Below, one piece after another: positions 45,227 through 53,339 of a stretch of 64,000 nt of DNA. Every line of letters starts with the position of its first letter. Within the stretch, counting starts at the first letter, position 1. Both the position numbers and the translations under genes were made by a program. The notes beneath the pieces were generated by a model. That model saw nothing but the letters and a program-made list of their open reading frames with translations, did no database searches and had not been told where the DNA came from. This DNA comes from an uncultured Trueperaceae bacterium (GTDB lineage: Bacteria; Deinococcota; Deinococci; Deinococcales; Trueperaceae), in contig CALMXZ010000010.1 of NCBI GenBank assembly GCA_937873495.1, forward strand, positions 186,001-250,000. Direction: 5' to 3'.

Positions 45227-45322
45227 ATGGAGTTCTTCGTTACCTACACGACGGTCGACGCCCACACGGACGGTGAGCCGCTGCGGATCGTCACGGGCGG
45301 CGCGGGCTTCCTTGTGCGCTGA
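45227..45322 (+). pseudogene. 5' remnant of a proline racemase / hydroxyproline dehydratase-like gene
   Basis: The 31-codon frame keeps a good ribosome site (GAGGAGGG) and ATG, then encodes YTTVDAHTDGEPLRIVTGG, the conserved N terminus of the proline racemase superfamily, before stopping after FLVR. The normal proteins have about 330 residues with the first catalytic cysteine near 90, so no activity is possible. It differs clearly from the N terminus of the intact family member at 46691 ([18 protein letters not shown]), so it is the rest of a distinct paralogue. It lies directly behind the operator. Confidence 0.8.
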
Positions 45323-45326
45323 CGCC

Positions 45327-46643
45327 CTACCCCCTGTCCACGTGCGGCAGCATGGCGAAGAGCTTGTCGAGGATGCGCTCGCCGCTGGTGCGCAGGCCGT
45401 TGTGCTCGTACTCGCTCGTGACCCACACCTCCACGTTGGGCACGCGCGCGACCGTCTCCATGGCCAGGCCGAGGTCGACGTACATGTCGTGGTAGTAGAG
45501 CGCGGCGGCCACGGGCACGCGGTTCTTGGCGAGCACCTCGAGGTCGTAGAGCGCGGGCCAGTCGGACTTGGCGGCGAGGAGTTCGGCCGCGCCCTTGAGG
45601 GGCCGCAGCGTCTCGAACTCGTCGAGCATCCAGGGGTAGATCATCTCGCCCGTGAACAGGAACTCCTTGCCCGGCGCGTAGTCGAACTGCGGGAAGTCGG
45701 CCTGCACCCGCTCCGCCGCCCAGTTCGAGGCGGTTCCCTGGCAGTAGATGGCTTCCTGAAGCACGGTGAAGATGGGGTTCGTGTGGAAGCTCGTGGCGCC
45801 GAAGACGCCGTGCAGGAAGGCGTAGGAGAGCTCGTCGCGCCCTGCGACCGACACGAAGGCGCGCTCGATGAGGTCCATCACGCTCTCGAAGCCGCCGGCG
45901 CCGCCGAAGGCCAGACCCAACTGCTGGAACTGCCGCGCCGTGAGCCTCTGACCGTTCGGCAGGCTCACGTCGTTCTTCAGGAGGTGGTCGGCGATGCGCC
46001 TGCACGTCAGCTGGGCATGCGGGTAGCGCGCGAAGAACGCGCGGTTCTTGGCCTCGACGCGCGGGAAGGTAGCGCGGTACACGTCCTCGGCAGGGCGCGT
46101 GAGGGACGGGATACCGCCCGTGATGAGGACCCCGGCGAGGCCCTCCGGTGCGGCCGAGAGGTAGCGCAGCGCGCAGAAGCCGCCGAAGCTCTGGCCGAGG
46201 ATCGTCCACCGCCCGTTACCGATGAGCTCGCGGCGGATGAGCTCCGCGTCCGCCACGATGGCGTCTGCCCTGAAGTGGGCGAGGTAAGCGGCCTGCTCCT
46301 CGGCGCCGCCGCGCTCGGCGACGGTCTGGTAGCTGACCGGCGAAGAGAGGCCCGTGCCGCGCTGGTCGAGGAGGAGCACGCGGTGGTCCCGCAACGCCCT
46401 GTCGAGCCAGCCGCTGCGCGACTCCGGCCGCGGCGAGGGCGATCCCGGTCCGCCCTGGAGGAACACGAGGTAGGGCAGGTCGGCGCCGGCGTGCTCGATG
46501 GGCGCCAGTTCGCGCGCGAACACGCTGAGGCGCTCCCCGGTTGGCTTGGCGTGGTCGAGCGGCACGCTGAAGCGGCGGTTCGTGACGAGCATCCCGGGGA
46601 GGGTGTAAGACTCTCTGGCGGACGAGGAGCTGATCGTCGACAT
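45327..46643 (-). CDS. alpha/beta hydrolase, prolyl aminopeptidase-like (S33 family)
   Basis: A 438-residue hydrolase. The oxyanion motif is FLQGGPGSPSPRP near residue 61, the strand DQRGTGLSSP near 93 and the nucleophile S152 in ILGQSFGGFCALR; a C-terminal HNGLRTSGER supplies the likely histidine. This matches the larger type of proline iminopeptidases, which cut N-terminal proline or hydroxyproline from peptides. Its place within the hydroxyproline gene set supports that. It runs opposite to its neighbours and sits between the racemase-like remnant and the epimerase gene. Confidence 0.87.
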   Translation of the reverse strand: MSTISSSSARESYTLPGMLVTNRRFSVPLDHAKPTGERLSVFARELAPIEHAGADLPYLVFLQGGPGSPSPRPESRSGWLDRALRDHRVLLLDQRGTGLSSPVSYQTVAERGGAEEQAAYLAHFRADAIVADAELIRRELIGNGRWTILGQSFGGFCALRYLSAAPEGLAGVLITGGIPSLTRPAEDVYRATFPRVEAKNRAFFARYPHAQLTCRRIADHLLKNDVSLPNGQRLTARQFQQLGLAFGGAGGFESVMDLIERAFVSVAGRDELSYAFLHGVFGATSFHTNPIFTVLQEAIYCQGTASNWAAERVQADFPQFDYAPGKEFLFTGEMIYPWMLDEFETLRPLKGAAELLAAKSDWPALYDLEVLAKNRVPVAAALYYHDMYVDLGLAMETVARVPNVEVWVTSEYEHNGLRTSGERILDKLFAMLPHVDRG

Positions 46644-46690
46644 GGTGATGGAATGGTAACTGCCCTCACGGGGCAGCCGGAGGTAGCGGC

Positions 46691-47671
46691 GTGAACGAAG
46701 AGCGAACGGGAGAGGGCCAGAGGCGGCTGCGGTTCGTCGACTCGCACACGGGCGGAGAGCCGACGCGACTCGTGGTGGAGGGGGGACCCGACCTCGGCAC
46801 GGGGCCGTTGGCCGAGCGCTTGCGGCGTCTCCGCGCCGAGCACGACGCTTTCCGCTCGGCCATCGTCAACGAGCCGCGCGGCTCCGACGTGCTCGTCGGC
46901 GCCCTCCTGTGCGAACCGCACGACCCCGCGGCGGCGGCCGGCGTCATCTTCTTCAACAACGTAGGCTACCTCGGCATGTGCGGGCACGGCACCATCGGCT
47001 TGGTCGCCACCCTCGCGTACCTGGGGCGGTTGGGGCCTGGCAGGCACCTTATCGAGACGCCCGTTGGGAACGTGACCGCCGAGCTGCACGCGGACGGCCG
47101 CGTGAGCGTGCACAACGTGCGCGCCCACCGCCGCCTGGCCGGCGCGCGGGTGAGCGTCGAGTGGCGCGGCGAGCGCGTTGACGTGACGGGCGACGTGGCC
47201 TGGGGCGGCAACTGGTTCTTCCTCGTGACCGACCCGGTCGAGCGCTTCGGCGTGTCGGTGTCGACCTCCGACCTCGAGGGCCTGACCGAGCTCGCCTGGC
47301 GCATCAAGCAGGCGCTCGCCGCGGCGGGCATAACGGGCGACGGCGGCGCCGAGGTCGACCACGTGGAGCTGTTCGTGCCGGGCGAGCACGGCGCAGACTC
47401 GCGCTCGTTCGTGCTCTGCCCCGGCAAGGCCTACGACCGCTCGCCGTGCGGCACGGGCACGAGCGCCAAGCTCGCGTGCCTGGCAGCCGACGGCATGCTG
47501 GCGCCGGGGGAGACCTGGGTGCAGGAGAGCGTGATCGGGAGCCGGTTCGAGGGGCGCTACTCGCCGGCCGAGGGCGGCGTCCTCCCCGTGATAACGGGCC
47601 GCGCGCACGTGATGGCTGAAGGGACGCTGATCGTCGACCCGGCGGACGAGTTCGCCTGGGGGATCGCGTGA
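46691..47671 (+). CDS. 4-hydroxyproline epimerase (proline racemase superfamily)
   Basis: A 326-residue enzyme with both catalytic cysteines: C97 in [11 protein letters not shown] and C253 in [16 protein letters not shown]. Two cysteines mean epimerase or racemase; trans-3-hydroxyproline dehydratases have Thr or Ser in place of the second. It converts trans-4-hydroxy-L-proline to cis-4-hydroxy-D-proline. Start GTG 46691 has GGAGGT 6 bases upstream. It overlaps the following dehydrogenase gene by 4 bases. Confidence 0.92.
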   Translation: MNEERTGEGQRRLRFVDSHTGGEPTRLVVEGGPDLGTGPLAERLRRLRAEHDAFRSAIVNEPRGSDVLVGALLCEPHDPAAAAGVIFFNNVGYLGMCGHGTIGLVATLAYLGRLGPGRHLIETPVGNVTAELHADGRVSVHNVRAHRRLAGARVSVEWRGERVDVTGDVAWGGNWFFLVTDPVERFGVSVSTSDLEGLTELAWRIKQALAAAGITGDGGAEVDHVELFVPGEHGADSRSFVLCPGKAYDRSPCGTGTSAKLACLAADGMLAPGETWVQESVIGSRFEGRYSPAEGGVLPVITGRAHVMAEGTLIVDPADEFAWGIA

Positions 47672-48933
47672 GCCGGCGCGTCGTCGTCATCGGCGCCGGC
47701 GTCATCGGCCTGATGAGCGCCTACCACCTGCGCAGGCGCGGCTTCGATGTGACCGTGCTCGAGCGCGAGGGCCCGGAGCGCGCCACCGCGTCCTACGGCA
47801 ACGCCGGCATGATCGTGCCGAGCCACTTCGTGCCGTTGGCGGCGCCGGGGGTGGTGGCGCAGGGCCTGCGCTGGATGACCGACCCGAAGAGCCCGTTCTA
47901 CGTGAAGCCCCGCCTGTCACCCGATCTGCTCACGTGGGGTTGGCGCTTCTGGCGCTCCGGCACGGCCGCGCACGTCGCGGCGAGCGCGCCCCTGCTCCTG
48001 CGGCTCAACCTCGCCAGCCGCGACGAGTACGTGAAGCTGAACGACGAGCTGGGCGGCGGCATCGGCTTCGAGCGGCTCGGCCTCACGATGCTGTGCGCTA
48101 CGGAGCACGGCCTGGAGGAGGAAGCGAAGGTCGCCGAGCTGGCGCACCGGCTCGGTGGCAGGGCCGAGGTGCTCGACGCAGCGGCCGTGAGGGCGCTCGA
48201 GCCCGGCATCGAGCTGAACGTCGTGGGCGGCGTGCACTTCCCGGAGGACGCGCACCTGGACCCCGGCGCCCTCATGCGCGCCATGCAGGCGCGCCTGCAG
48301 GCCGACGGCGTGGAGTTCCGCTTCGGCACGCGCGTCACCGGCTTCGACGTTGGCCCCGGGGGCGTGCGTGGCGTCAAGGTCGGCTCGGCCACCGGCGCGG
48401 ACGAGACGGTCGCGGGCGACGAGGTGGTGCTCGCCGCCGGCGCGTGGACGGGGCGCACCGCGCGTCTCCTCGGCCTCGACCTGCCCATGCAGCCCGGCAA
48501 GGGTTACACCATCACGCTCGAGAGCCCGTCGCAGCGCCTGCGCGTGCCGTCCATCCTCACCGAGGCGCGCGTGGCCGTGACGCGCATGGGCGAGAGGCTG
48601 CGCATCGGCGGCACCATGGAGCTGGGCGGCTTCGACGATGGTGCCAACGCCCTGCGCGTGCAAGGGATCGTCGAGGCCGCGCGGCGTTACTTCCCACGCC
48701 TGACCGCCGCCGAGCTGGCCGAGCCGCCGCGCTGGCACGGCTTCCGACCCCTGTCGCCGGACGGGCTGCCCTACCTAGGCCGCTCCCGGCGCGTGCCCAA
48801 CCTGACCGTGGCGTCTGGACACGGGATGATGGGCCTGAGCCTGGCGCCCATCACGGGAAAGCTCGTCGGGGAGATCGTGGCGGGCGAGCAGACTTCCATG
48901 CCTATCGAAGTGTTGGCGGTGGAACGCTTCTGA
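47668..48933 (+). CDS. D-hydroxyproline dehydrogenase (DadA-like FAD oxidoreductase)
   Basis: A 421-residue flavoprotein of the DAO family. The FAD-binding motif is [21 protein letters not shown] at the N terminus (GxGxxG near residues 9-14), and [20 protein letters not shown] is the DadA-type segment. The C-terminal FAD contact is [18 protein letters not shown]. It oxidises cis-4-hydroxy-D-proline to pyrroline-4-hydroxy-2-carboxylate, the link between the epimerase and the deaminase. GTG start overlaps the epimerase stop. Confidence 0.92.
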   Translation: MSRRVVVIGAGVIGLMSAYHLRRRGFDVTVLEREGPERATASYGNAGMIVPSHFVPLAAPGVVAQGLRWMTDPKSPFYVKPRLSPDLLTWGWRFWRSGTAAHVAASAPLLLRLNLASRDEYVKLNDELGGGIGFERLGLTMLCATEHGLEEEAKVAELAHRLGGRAEVLDAAAVRALEPGIELNVVGGVHFPEDAHLDPGALMRAMQARLQADGVEFRFGTRVTGFDVGPGGVRGVKVGSATGADETVAGDEVVLAAGAWTGRTARLLGLDLPMQPGKGYTITLESPSQRLRVPSILTEARVAVTRMGERLRIGGTMELGGFDDGANALRVQGIVEAARRYFPRLTAAELAEPPRWHGFRPLSPDGLPYLGRSRRVPNLTVASGHGMMGLSLAPITGKLVGEIVAGEQTSMPIEVLAVERF

Positions 48934-49027
48934 TGACGTCACAGCATCCAGCGCCTGTGCAGCGCGCAGACGCGTACGCCATGACGGTATGCCCAAACGC
49001 TTCCTGGTGGGAGCACACGCGTGTTGA

Positions 49028-49102
49028 TTGAAGTGTCGCCTGCTCACCTTCGACCAGGGTAAGTACCGAGCGGCCTTCCCTGAACTCGAGCTGGTTCCCT
49101 GA
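49028..49102 (+). pseudogene. C-terminal remnant of a PIN-domain toxin
   Basis: The + strand reads CRLLTFDQGKYRAAFPELEL then VP and a stop. This resembles the last strand and helix of VapC-type PIN proteins (LLTFD plus a basic helix), including the last acidic residue. There is a stop in frame at 49025 and no start, so only a fragment remains. It lies opposite the end of another PIN remnant. Confidence 0.45.
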
Positions 49103-49214
49103 AGGCGCCGACCGGCTGGTCGCATGAATCCGAGTCTCGCTGCGCAGCTACGGTGTGCGCTCCCGGTTCGCGGTTGAGGAGCGCGAGGACGGCGGACGCA
49201 TCCAGTACGGTCAC
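49044..49214 (-). pseudogene. N-terminal remnant of a VapC (PIN-domain) toxin
   Basis: The frame starts at a GTG overlapping the stop of the AbrB-like antitoxin gene (GTGA), as in intact vapBC operons. It reads VTVLDASAVLALLNREPGAH, the typical PIN N terminus with the first catalytic Asp, and then loses all likeness to the family after about 24 residues and stops after 56. Full VapC proteins have about 130 residues, so it is inactive. Confidence 0.75.
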
Positions 49215-49462
49215 GGTTCTTCCCGTGCTGACTCTCGGCGTTCACGCAGGAAGTCTTCCACTACTGGCGTGCCCTCTGGAACGTACGTGCGGAACAGGTG
49301 CTGAGCTCGGTGCACGGTCGACCCGGTCATGGCTATGCGCAACTCGCCATCGACGAGCCTCACCAGAACCTCTCCGCCGCTCTCGATCCCGAGGGATCTG
49401 CGGTACTCCAGCGGGATGACGAAGCGACCGTTTGCTCTGACCCGAACCCTCGTCGCAGCCAT
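49211..49462 (-). CDS. AbrB/MazE/SpoVT-type antitoxin
   Basis: An 83-residue protein. Residues 1-45 form a swapped-hairpin AbrB domain: VRVRANGRFVIPLEYRRSLG then a strand VLVRLVDGELRIAM. The tail (VPEGTPVVEDFLRERR) would bind the toxin. The toxin gene that overlaps its stop codon is truncated, so this is an orphan antitoxin and may still bind its own promoter. Confidence 0.82.
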   Translation of the reverse strand: MAATRVRVRANGRFVIPLEYRRSLGIESGGEVLVRLVDGELRIAMTGSTVHRAQHLFRTYVPEGTPVVEDFLRERRESAREEP

Positions 49463-49623
49463 GTCGCCATGATGGTAAGCGAAAGGCGATCACGCCCTCG
49501 CTACCTCACGAAGTCGTCCGCTAGGTCAGTGGCTGAAGGCAACGGTCGAGAATCGATTCCAAAAGACCGGGATCGGCCGTAACTCCATGGATCAGGGTAG
49601 AGCTGTTCGGGTAGCAGTAGCGA

Positions 49624-49821
49624 CTATCTTGGCTTGTGTACACGCCTCGGGGAGGTGGGTCGGAACTCGCGAATGGCGGCCTCCGCGTCAAGGTGGCCGT
49701 CTATCACGGCAGCGATAAGACGCGTCTGCTGGGCATCAAGACGCCGGCCCTCGATCAGTGCGCTCGCGGCTATCGATCGAGCTGTAGCCTTCGCTCGCGT
49801 CGTAGGTTCCTTCAGCTTCAC
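49624..49821 (-). CDS. small helical protein resembling VbhA-type antitoxins
   Basis: A 65-residue protein with the segment SIAASALIEGRRLDAQQTRL and then IDGHLDAEAAIREF, the pattern of VbhA-like antitoxins that block Fic proteins with an inhibitory helix. It starts at GTG behind GGGAAG. No Fic motif (HPFxxGNGR) is found downstream, where a 40-codon frame (LYPDPWSYGRSRSFGIDS region) ends at once, so any partner has been lost or lies elsewhere. The assignment is tentative. Confidence 0.45.
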   Translation of the reverse strand: MKLKEPTTRAKATARSIAASALIEGRRLDAQQTRLIAAVIDGHLDAEAAIREFRPTSPRRVHKPR

Positions 49822-50015
49822 CTTCCCAATGTACTTCGTCCACGAGGCACGAATCGGTCACTTGCATCGAGAACCGATGGAAGCGGTGGCCAGCGTCGAA
49901 CTGGTCCTTCGAACGGGGTCGTGTGTCACGGCGCCGATGCGCACGAGGCGGGTTCAGGCGAGCCCGTCTTCAACCCATCTCCCGGTGCTAACCTCGTCGC
50001 ATGGAGGTCCGAGCC

Positions 50016-50477
50016 ATGGAACGACTCAGCGACAGAAGCCGCTTGACCAGAGCAGCTGCCCTGCTGGCGGTCTTGCTGCTCCTCACGAGTTGTGGCCTCG
50101 GCAAGAAGTCCCCGACCGGCTCGTTCGACTACACGGGCACCTGGCGCGGCAGCCTCACCGACGACACGAGCGGCGCCGGTACCTTCCTGACCACGCTGCA
50201 GCAGGTCGACTTCGCCGTCACCGGCACGTGGCACAGCGTCATGGGGAGTGACGCGGCTCGGCAGAACGGCGGCGCCCTCAGCGGCCAGCTGTTCGTAGGC
50301 AAGGACAGCGACCTGCTCGAGGTCACGCTCAGCCCGGCCGTGGCCGGCCAGTGCTCGTACAGGCTGACGCTCTCGCGCGCGCAAGAGACGATCACCGGCA
50401 GCTATGCGCCCGTCGGGACGGTCACCGAGTGCGGCGATCTCACGCGCGGCACGGTGCAGGTCGGCAAGCAGAAGTAG
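50016..50477 (+). CDS. small lipoprotein, function unknown
   Basis: A 153-residue protein with a lipoprotein signal (AAALLAVLLLLTSC, lipid cysteine near residue 25) followed by a short linker and a beta-rich domain starting TGTWRGSLTDDTSGAG. Alternating strands with Gly-Ser turns and two cysteines (QCSYRL, TECGDL) suggest a lipocalin-like or barrel fold, but I do not recognise the family. GGAGGT lies 7 bases before the chosen ATG; an ATG at 50001 is also in frame. Confidence 0.72.
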   Translation: MERLSDRSRLTRAAALLAVLLLLTSCGLGKKSPTGSFDYTGTWRGSLTDDTSGAGTFLTTLQQVDFAVTGTWHSVMGSDAARQNGGALSGQLFVGKDSDLLEVTLSPAVAGQCSYRLTLSRAQETITGSYAPVGTVTECGDLTRGTVQVGKQK

Positions 50478-50683
50478 CCGCCTCGGCGACGCGACCAACG
50501 AACGTGATGGACCGAGCAAGTGGCCTAGGGCTTCTGGTCCGAGGACCCGAGCGAGAGTGCTGAGCCAGGCTAGCCGGTCTATCCTTAGGCCATTGATCTG
50601 TGCTTCGGGAAACCGCCTGGGAGTTCGGCCCGGTGGTCGTCCGGAGTCGGGAAGCAGTAGCGCTTGGTAAGGAGCGTGTCTCG

Positions 50684-51049
50684 ATGAGAGCCAAGCAAGC
50701 ACGGGCGCTCGGCACTTGGGAACCTGCCGACGCGGATGGGGTACCTAAACCCCTGACTGTACGTAGGAAACTGCTCGCGAGCGACTCGATCCTCCTCGGC
50801 GAGAGGAGGCTGACTCTCACGAGCCCTCTTCAGATGGTTATCGAGGACTTCGGTCCTTATGGAACAGTAGCGGCGTTGGTCGAGGACAGCACGTTCTCCG
50901 GCTTCGGTAACTCAGAGCAGGAGGCTGAAAGGGAACTGCTGAGCCTCATCCACGAGGACGTGCTCTTCTACGAGGCCACTGAGGATGCGAACCTGACATC
51001 CGACGCGCGGCGTGTCAAGGCGTGGCTCCGAGAGCGGTACCGGGAATAA
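50684..51049 (+). CDS. hypothetical protein paired with a HicA-like protein
   Basis: A 121-residue protein with no transmembrane segment. The middle (TSPLQMVIEDFGPYGTVAALVEDSTFSGFGNSEQEAERELLSLIHED) looks like a small alpha/beta domain of the kind found in HicB-like or similar partners, and the C terminus is helical and basic (VKAWLRERYRE). AAGGAG precedes the ATG. It is separated by 2 bases from the HicA-like gene, so a toxin-antitoxin pair is plausible. G+C is lower than in the neighbours, which fits acquisition. Confidence 0.65.
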   Translation: MRAKQARALGTWEPADADGVPKPLTVRRKLLASDSILLGERRLTLTSPLQMVIEDFGPYGTVAALVEDSTFSGFGNSEQEAERELLSLIHEDVLFYEATEDANLTSDARRVKAWLRERYRE

Positions 51050-51051
51050 GC

Positions 51052-51348
51052 ATGGCAGCTTGGAAGTGGCGCCAAGTCAGGGAGGCGCTCTTGGCTAAGG
51101 GATTTCGACATGAACGGAGTACGGATCATGAGTACTACAGGTTCTACCTGGACGATAGGGCAACGTCGATCAGGACGAAGGTAAGCCACGGCAACAAGGG
51201 CGAACTCAACGGCTCCTCACCATTGATGCGTGAGTTTCAGCGGCAACTCCACCTGAAGCGCGAAGCACTGGTGGAACTCCTCGATTGCCCCTTATCTGGA
51301 GATGCTTACGCGGCCCTGCTTCATGACCAGGGGCTGCTGGGAAAGTAG
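51052..51348 (+). CDS. HicA/YcfA-like protein, possible toxin
   Basis: A 98-residue protein. The opening WKWRQVREALLAKGFRHERS, then DHEYYRFYLDD and TSIRTKVSHG-N-KGELNGS resembles the double-stranded-RNA-binding-like fold of the HicA family, with the histidine placed in DHEYY rather than the classical GSH. The second half (LKREALVELLDCPLSGDAY) is an extension seen in a related group. It starts directly after its partner gene and ends convergent with an aminopeptidase gene. Confidence 0.62.
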   Translation: MAAWKWRQVREALLAKGFRHERSTDHEYYRFYLDDRATSIRTKVSHGNKGELNGSSPLMREFQRQLHLKREALVELLDCPLSGDAYAALLHDQGLLGK

Positions 51349-51368
51349 GTTTCCCATGGCCTTACCAG

Positions 51369-53144
51369 TCATTGCCGCAACGCCGCCGCCCGCTCCGCCA
51401 ACCAGCCCCGCACGTCCTCCGGCAGGTGTGGGCTGAGCGTCTCCACCACCCGGCGGTGGTACGCGTCGAGCCACTCCACCTCATGGCTCGTCAGCAGGTC
51501 GACGTCGACGAGGTCCCGGTCGAACGGGCACAGGGTGAGCGTGTCGAAGCGGAGGAACTCGCCGAAGACGCCCGTGCCCGCCGGCGCAACGGCGATCACG
51601 TTCTCGAGGCGCACGCCGAACACGCCCTCGAAGTAGACGCCCGGCTCGTTGGAGTTGACGTGACCGACCTCGAACACGACGTCGTTCGTCTTGTTGATCC
51701 GCTGCGGTCCCTCGTGCACGTGCAGGTAGCTGCCCACGCCGTGGCCGATGCCGTGGCGGCACTCCCAGTCGTTCGCCCAGATGTGGAAGCGGCCTAGGGC
51801 GTCCAGCTTCTGGCCCGTGGTGCCCTTGGGGAAGCGCGCGGAGCTGAGCATGATGAGGCTCTTGAGGACCGTGGTGTAGGTGCGCTTGTGCTCCGCGGTC
51901 GGCGTGCCGAGGGCGACGGTGCGCGTTGTGTCGGTGGTGCCGGTCAGGAACTGGGCGCCGCAGTCGATCAGGAGGAGCGACTCCGGTGCCAGCGGCTGCG
52001 GGTTCTCGCGGTTCAGCTTGTAGTGACCGACGGACGAGTTGGGTCCGAAGCCGACGATGGTGTCGAAGCTGGCGCCCCGGCAGTCCGGCAGGCCCTCGCG
52101 GAAGTACTGGAGCTTCTCGGAGACGGAGAGCTCCGTCTCAGCGGTCAGGTCGGTGGTGCTCAACCAGTGCAGGAGCCGCGTGACCGCCACGCCGTCGTAA
52201 GTGTGGGCGAGCAGGGCGCAGCGCAGCTCCGTCTCGTTCTTCCTGGCCTTCAGTGCGTCGAGCGGACTGGCGCCCTCGACGCGCCGCAGGTGGTCGGTGG
52301 CCTCGTACAGGAGCACGTTCGTCTTGGCCGGGTCCAGCAGCAGCGCCGTGTCGGCGGGCAGCTCGTGGAGGCTCGCCGCGACCGCGGCGTATGGGCGGAT
52401 GCCGACCTCGTCCGGCAAGGCCGCGCGCAGCCCGGGGGAGACCTGCTCCTCGTGCACGAAGAGCTGTACGCCGTCCGGCCCGACGATGCAGTAGGCCAAC
52501 GCCACCGGGTTCATCGGCACGTCGTTGCCGCGCAGGTTGAGGAGCCACGCGACCTCGTCCAAGGCCGTGACCAGCATGCTCGCCGCGCCGGCTTCCGTCA
52601 GGCGGGCCCGCAGGCGGCCCAACTTGTCGGCTGCCGCTTCGCCCGCGAACTCGAGCGGATGGTCGACGATCGGCGTGGGCACGTCGGCCGGCCTGTCGAG
52701 CCATACCTCGTCGATGAGGCCGAGGCACGGTCTCACCGTGATGCGAGCAGGCGCCAGGCGCCGTTCCAACTCGTGTAGCGCCTCCGCGCTCACGGACTCG
52801 GGATCGATGCCGACGACGCTGCCGGCGGGGAGCGTCTCGCTCAGCCAAGTGGTGAGTTCCGGGGTCTCGGGCTTGCCTTCCTTGAAGACCGTGATGGCCG
52901 TGCCCGCCGTCTCCGTGTCTGCCCGCATGTGGTAGCGCGGGTCGACCCAGAGCCCGGCCTGGTCGGCGGTGACGACGAATCGCCCCGCGGAGCCGTTGAA
53001 GCCGCTCAGCCAGGCGCGCGTGCGCCAGCGCTCGGAGAGGTACTCGCTCAGATGGGCGTCGCCGGTCGTGGCCAGCCAGGCGTCCACTCCGTTGGCTTGC
53101 ATGCGCTTCCTCAAGCGGTCGATCCTAGCCGTTGCGTTCGGCAT
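51369..53144 (-). CDS. aminopeptidase P family protein (Xaa-Pro aminopeptidase, M24B), copy 1
   Basis: A 591-residue peptidase of the long, three-domain type: two creatinase-like N domains (residues ~1-310) and a pita-bread catalytic domain. The metal ligands are visible in LLIDCGAQFLTGTTDTTRT (two Asp), HGIGHGVGSYLHVHEGP (His) and NEPGVYFEGVFGVRLEN (Glu), with the second Glu near the C terminus. It removes N-terminal residues before proline. I chose ATG 53144 because GGAG lies 5 bases upstream and the length then equals that of its paralogue at 58013-59788. Confidence 0.93.
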   Translation of the reverse strand: MPNATARIDRLRKRMQANGVDAWLATTGDAHLSEYLSERWRTRAWLSGFNGSAGRFVVTADQAGLWVDPRYHMRADTETAGTAITVFKEGKPETPELTTWLSETLPAGSVVGIDPESVSAEALHELERRLAPARITVRPCLGLIDEVWLDRPADVPTPIVDHPLEFAGEAAADKLGRLRARLTEAGAASMLVTALDEVAWLLNLRGNDVPMNPVALAYCIVGPDGVQLFVHEEQVSPGLRAALPDEVGIRPYAAVAASLHELPADTALLLDPAKTNVLLYEATDHLRRVEGASPLDALKARKNETELRCALLAHTYDGVAVTRLLHWLSTTDLTAETELSVSEKLQYFREGLPDCRGASFDTIVGFGPNSSVGHYKLNRENPQPLAPESLLLIDCGAQFLTGTTDTTRTVALGTPTAEHKRTYTTVLKSLIMLSSARFPKGTTGQKLDALGRFHIWANDWECRHGIGHGVGSYLHVHEGPQRINKTNDVVFEVGHVNSNEPGVYFEGVFGVRLENVIAVAPAGTGVFGEFLRFDTLTLCPFDRDLVDVDLLTSHEVEWLDAYHRRVVETLSPHLPEDVRGWLAERAAALRQ

Positions 53145-53203
53145 GGTGGCTCCAATCATGGCCTCTGCGGCGACGGGCTGAGCGCCCGTCACCCCTTCAG
53201 CTC

Positions 53204-53231
53204 TTTCTCATACTGTTGACAATCTAGCATG
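53204..53231. promoter_or_regulatory. 28-bp element shared with 59781-59808, divergent promoter 1
   Basis: All 28 bases are identical to the second copy. On the plus strand it contains TTGACA (53216-53221), and TACGCT follows 18 bases later at 53240-53245. On the minus strand TAGATT acts as a -10 box 9 bases before ATG 53211, which here opens only a four-codon frame (MRKS stop). The element controls the aminopeptidase gene and the divergent binding-protein gene. Confidence 0.65.
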
Positions 53232-53339
53232 CTCAAGGCTACGCTTCGACCATTCAGTTCTCGTGAGCGGGGTCCGGCCATGCCTGCGCAAGTTCGCTCA
53301 GCAGCCTCCGCCGCAAGGTTCGAAGGGAGAAGCGCAACG

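Noticed and set aside
46691-47671. trans-3-hydroxy-L-proline dehydratase
   Set aside because: Both catalytic cysteines are present (C97 and C253); dehydratases have Thr or Ser at the second place.
49634-50251. A 205-codon plus-strand frame across the antitoxin-like gene
   Set aside because: It has no recognisable features, crosses the promoter and start of the lipoprotein gene and lies opposite a better-supported small gene.
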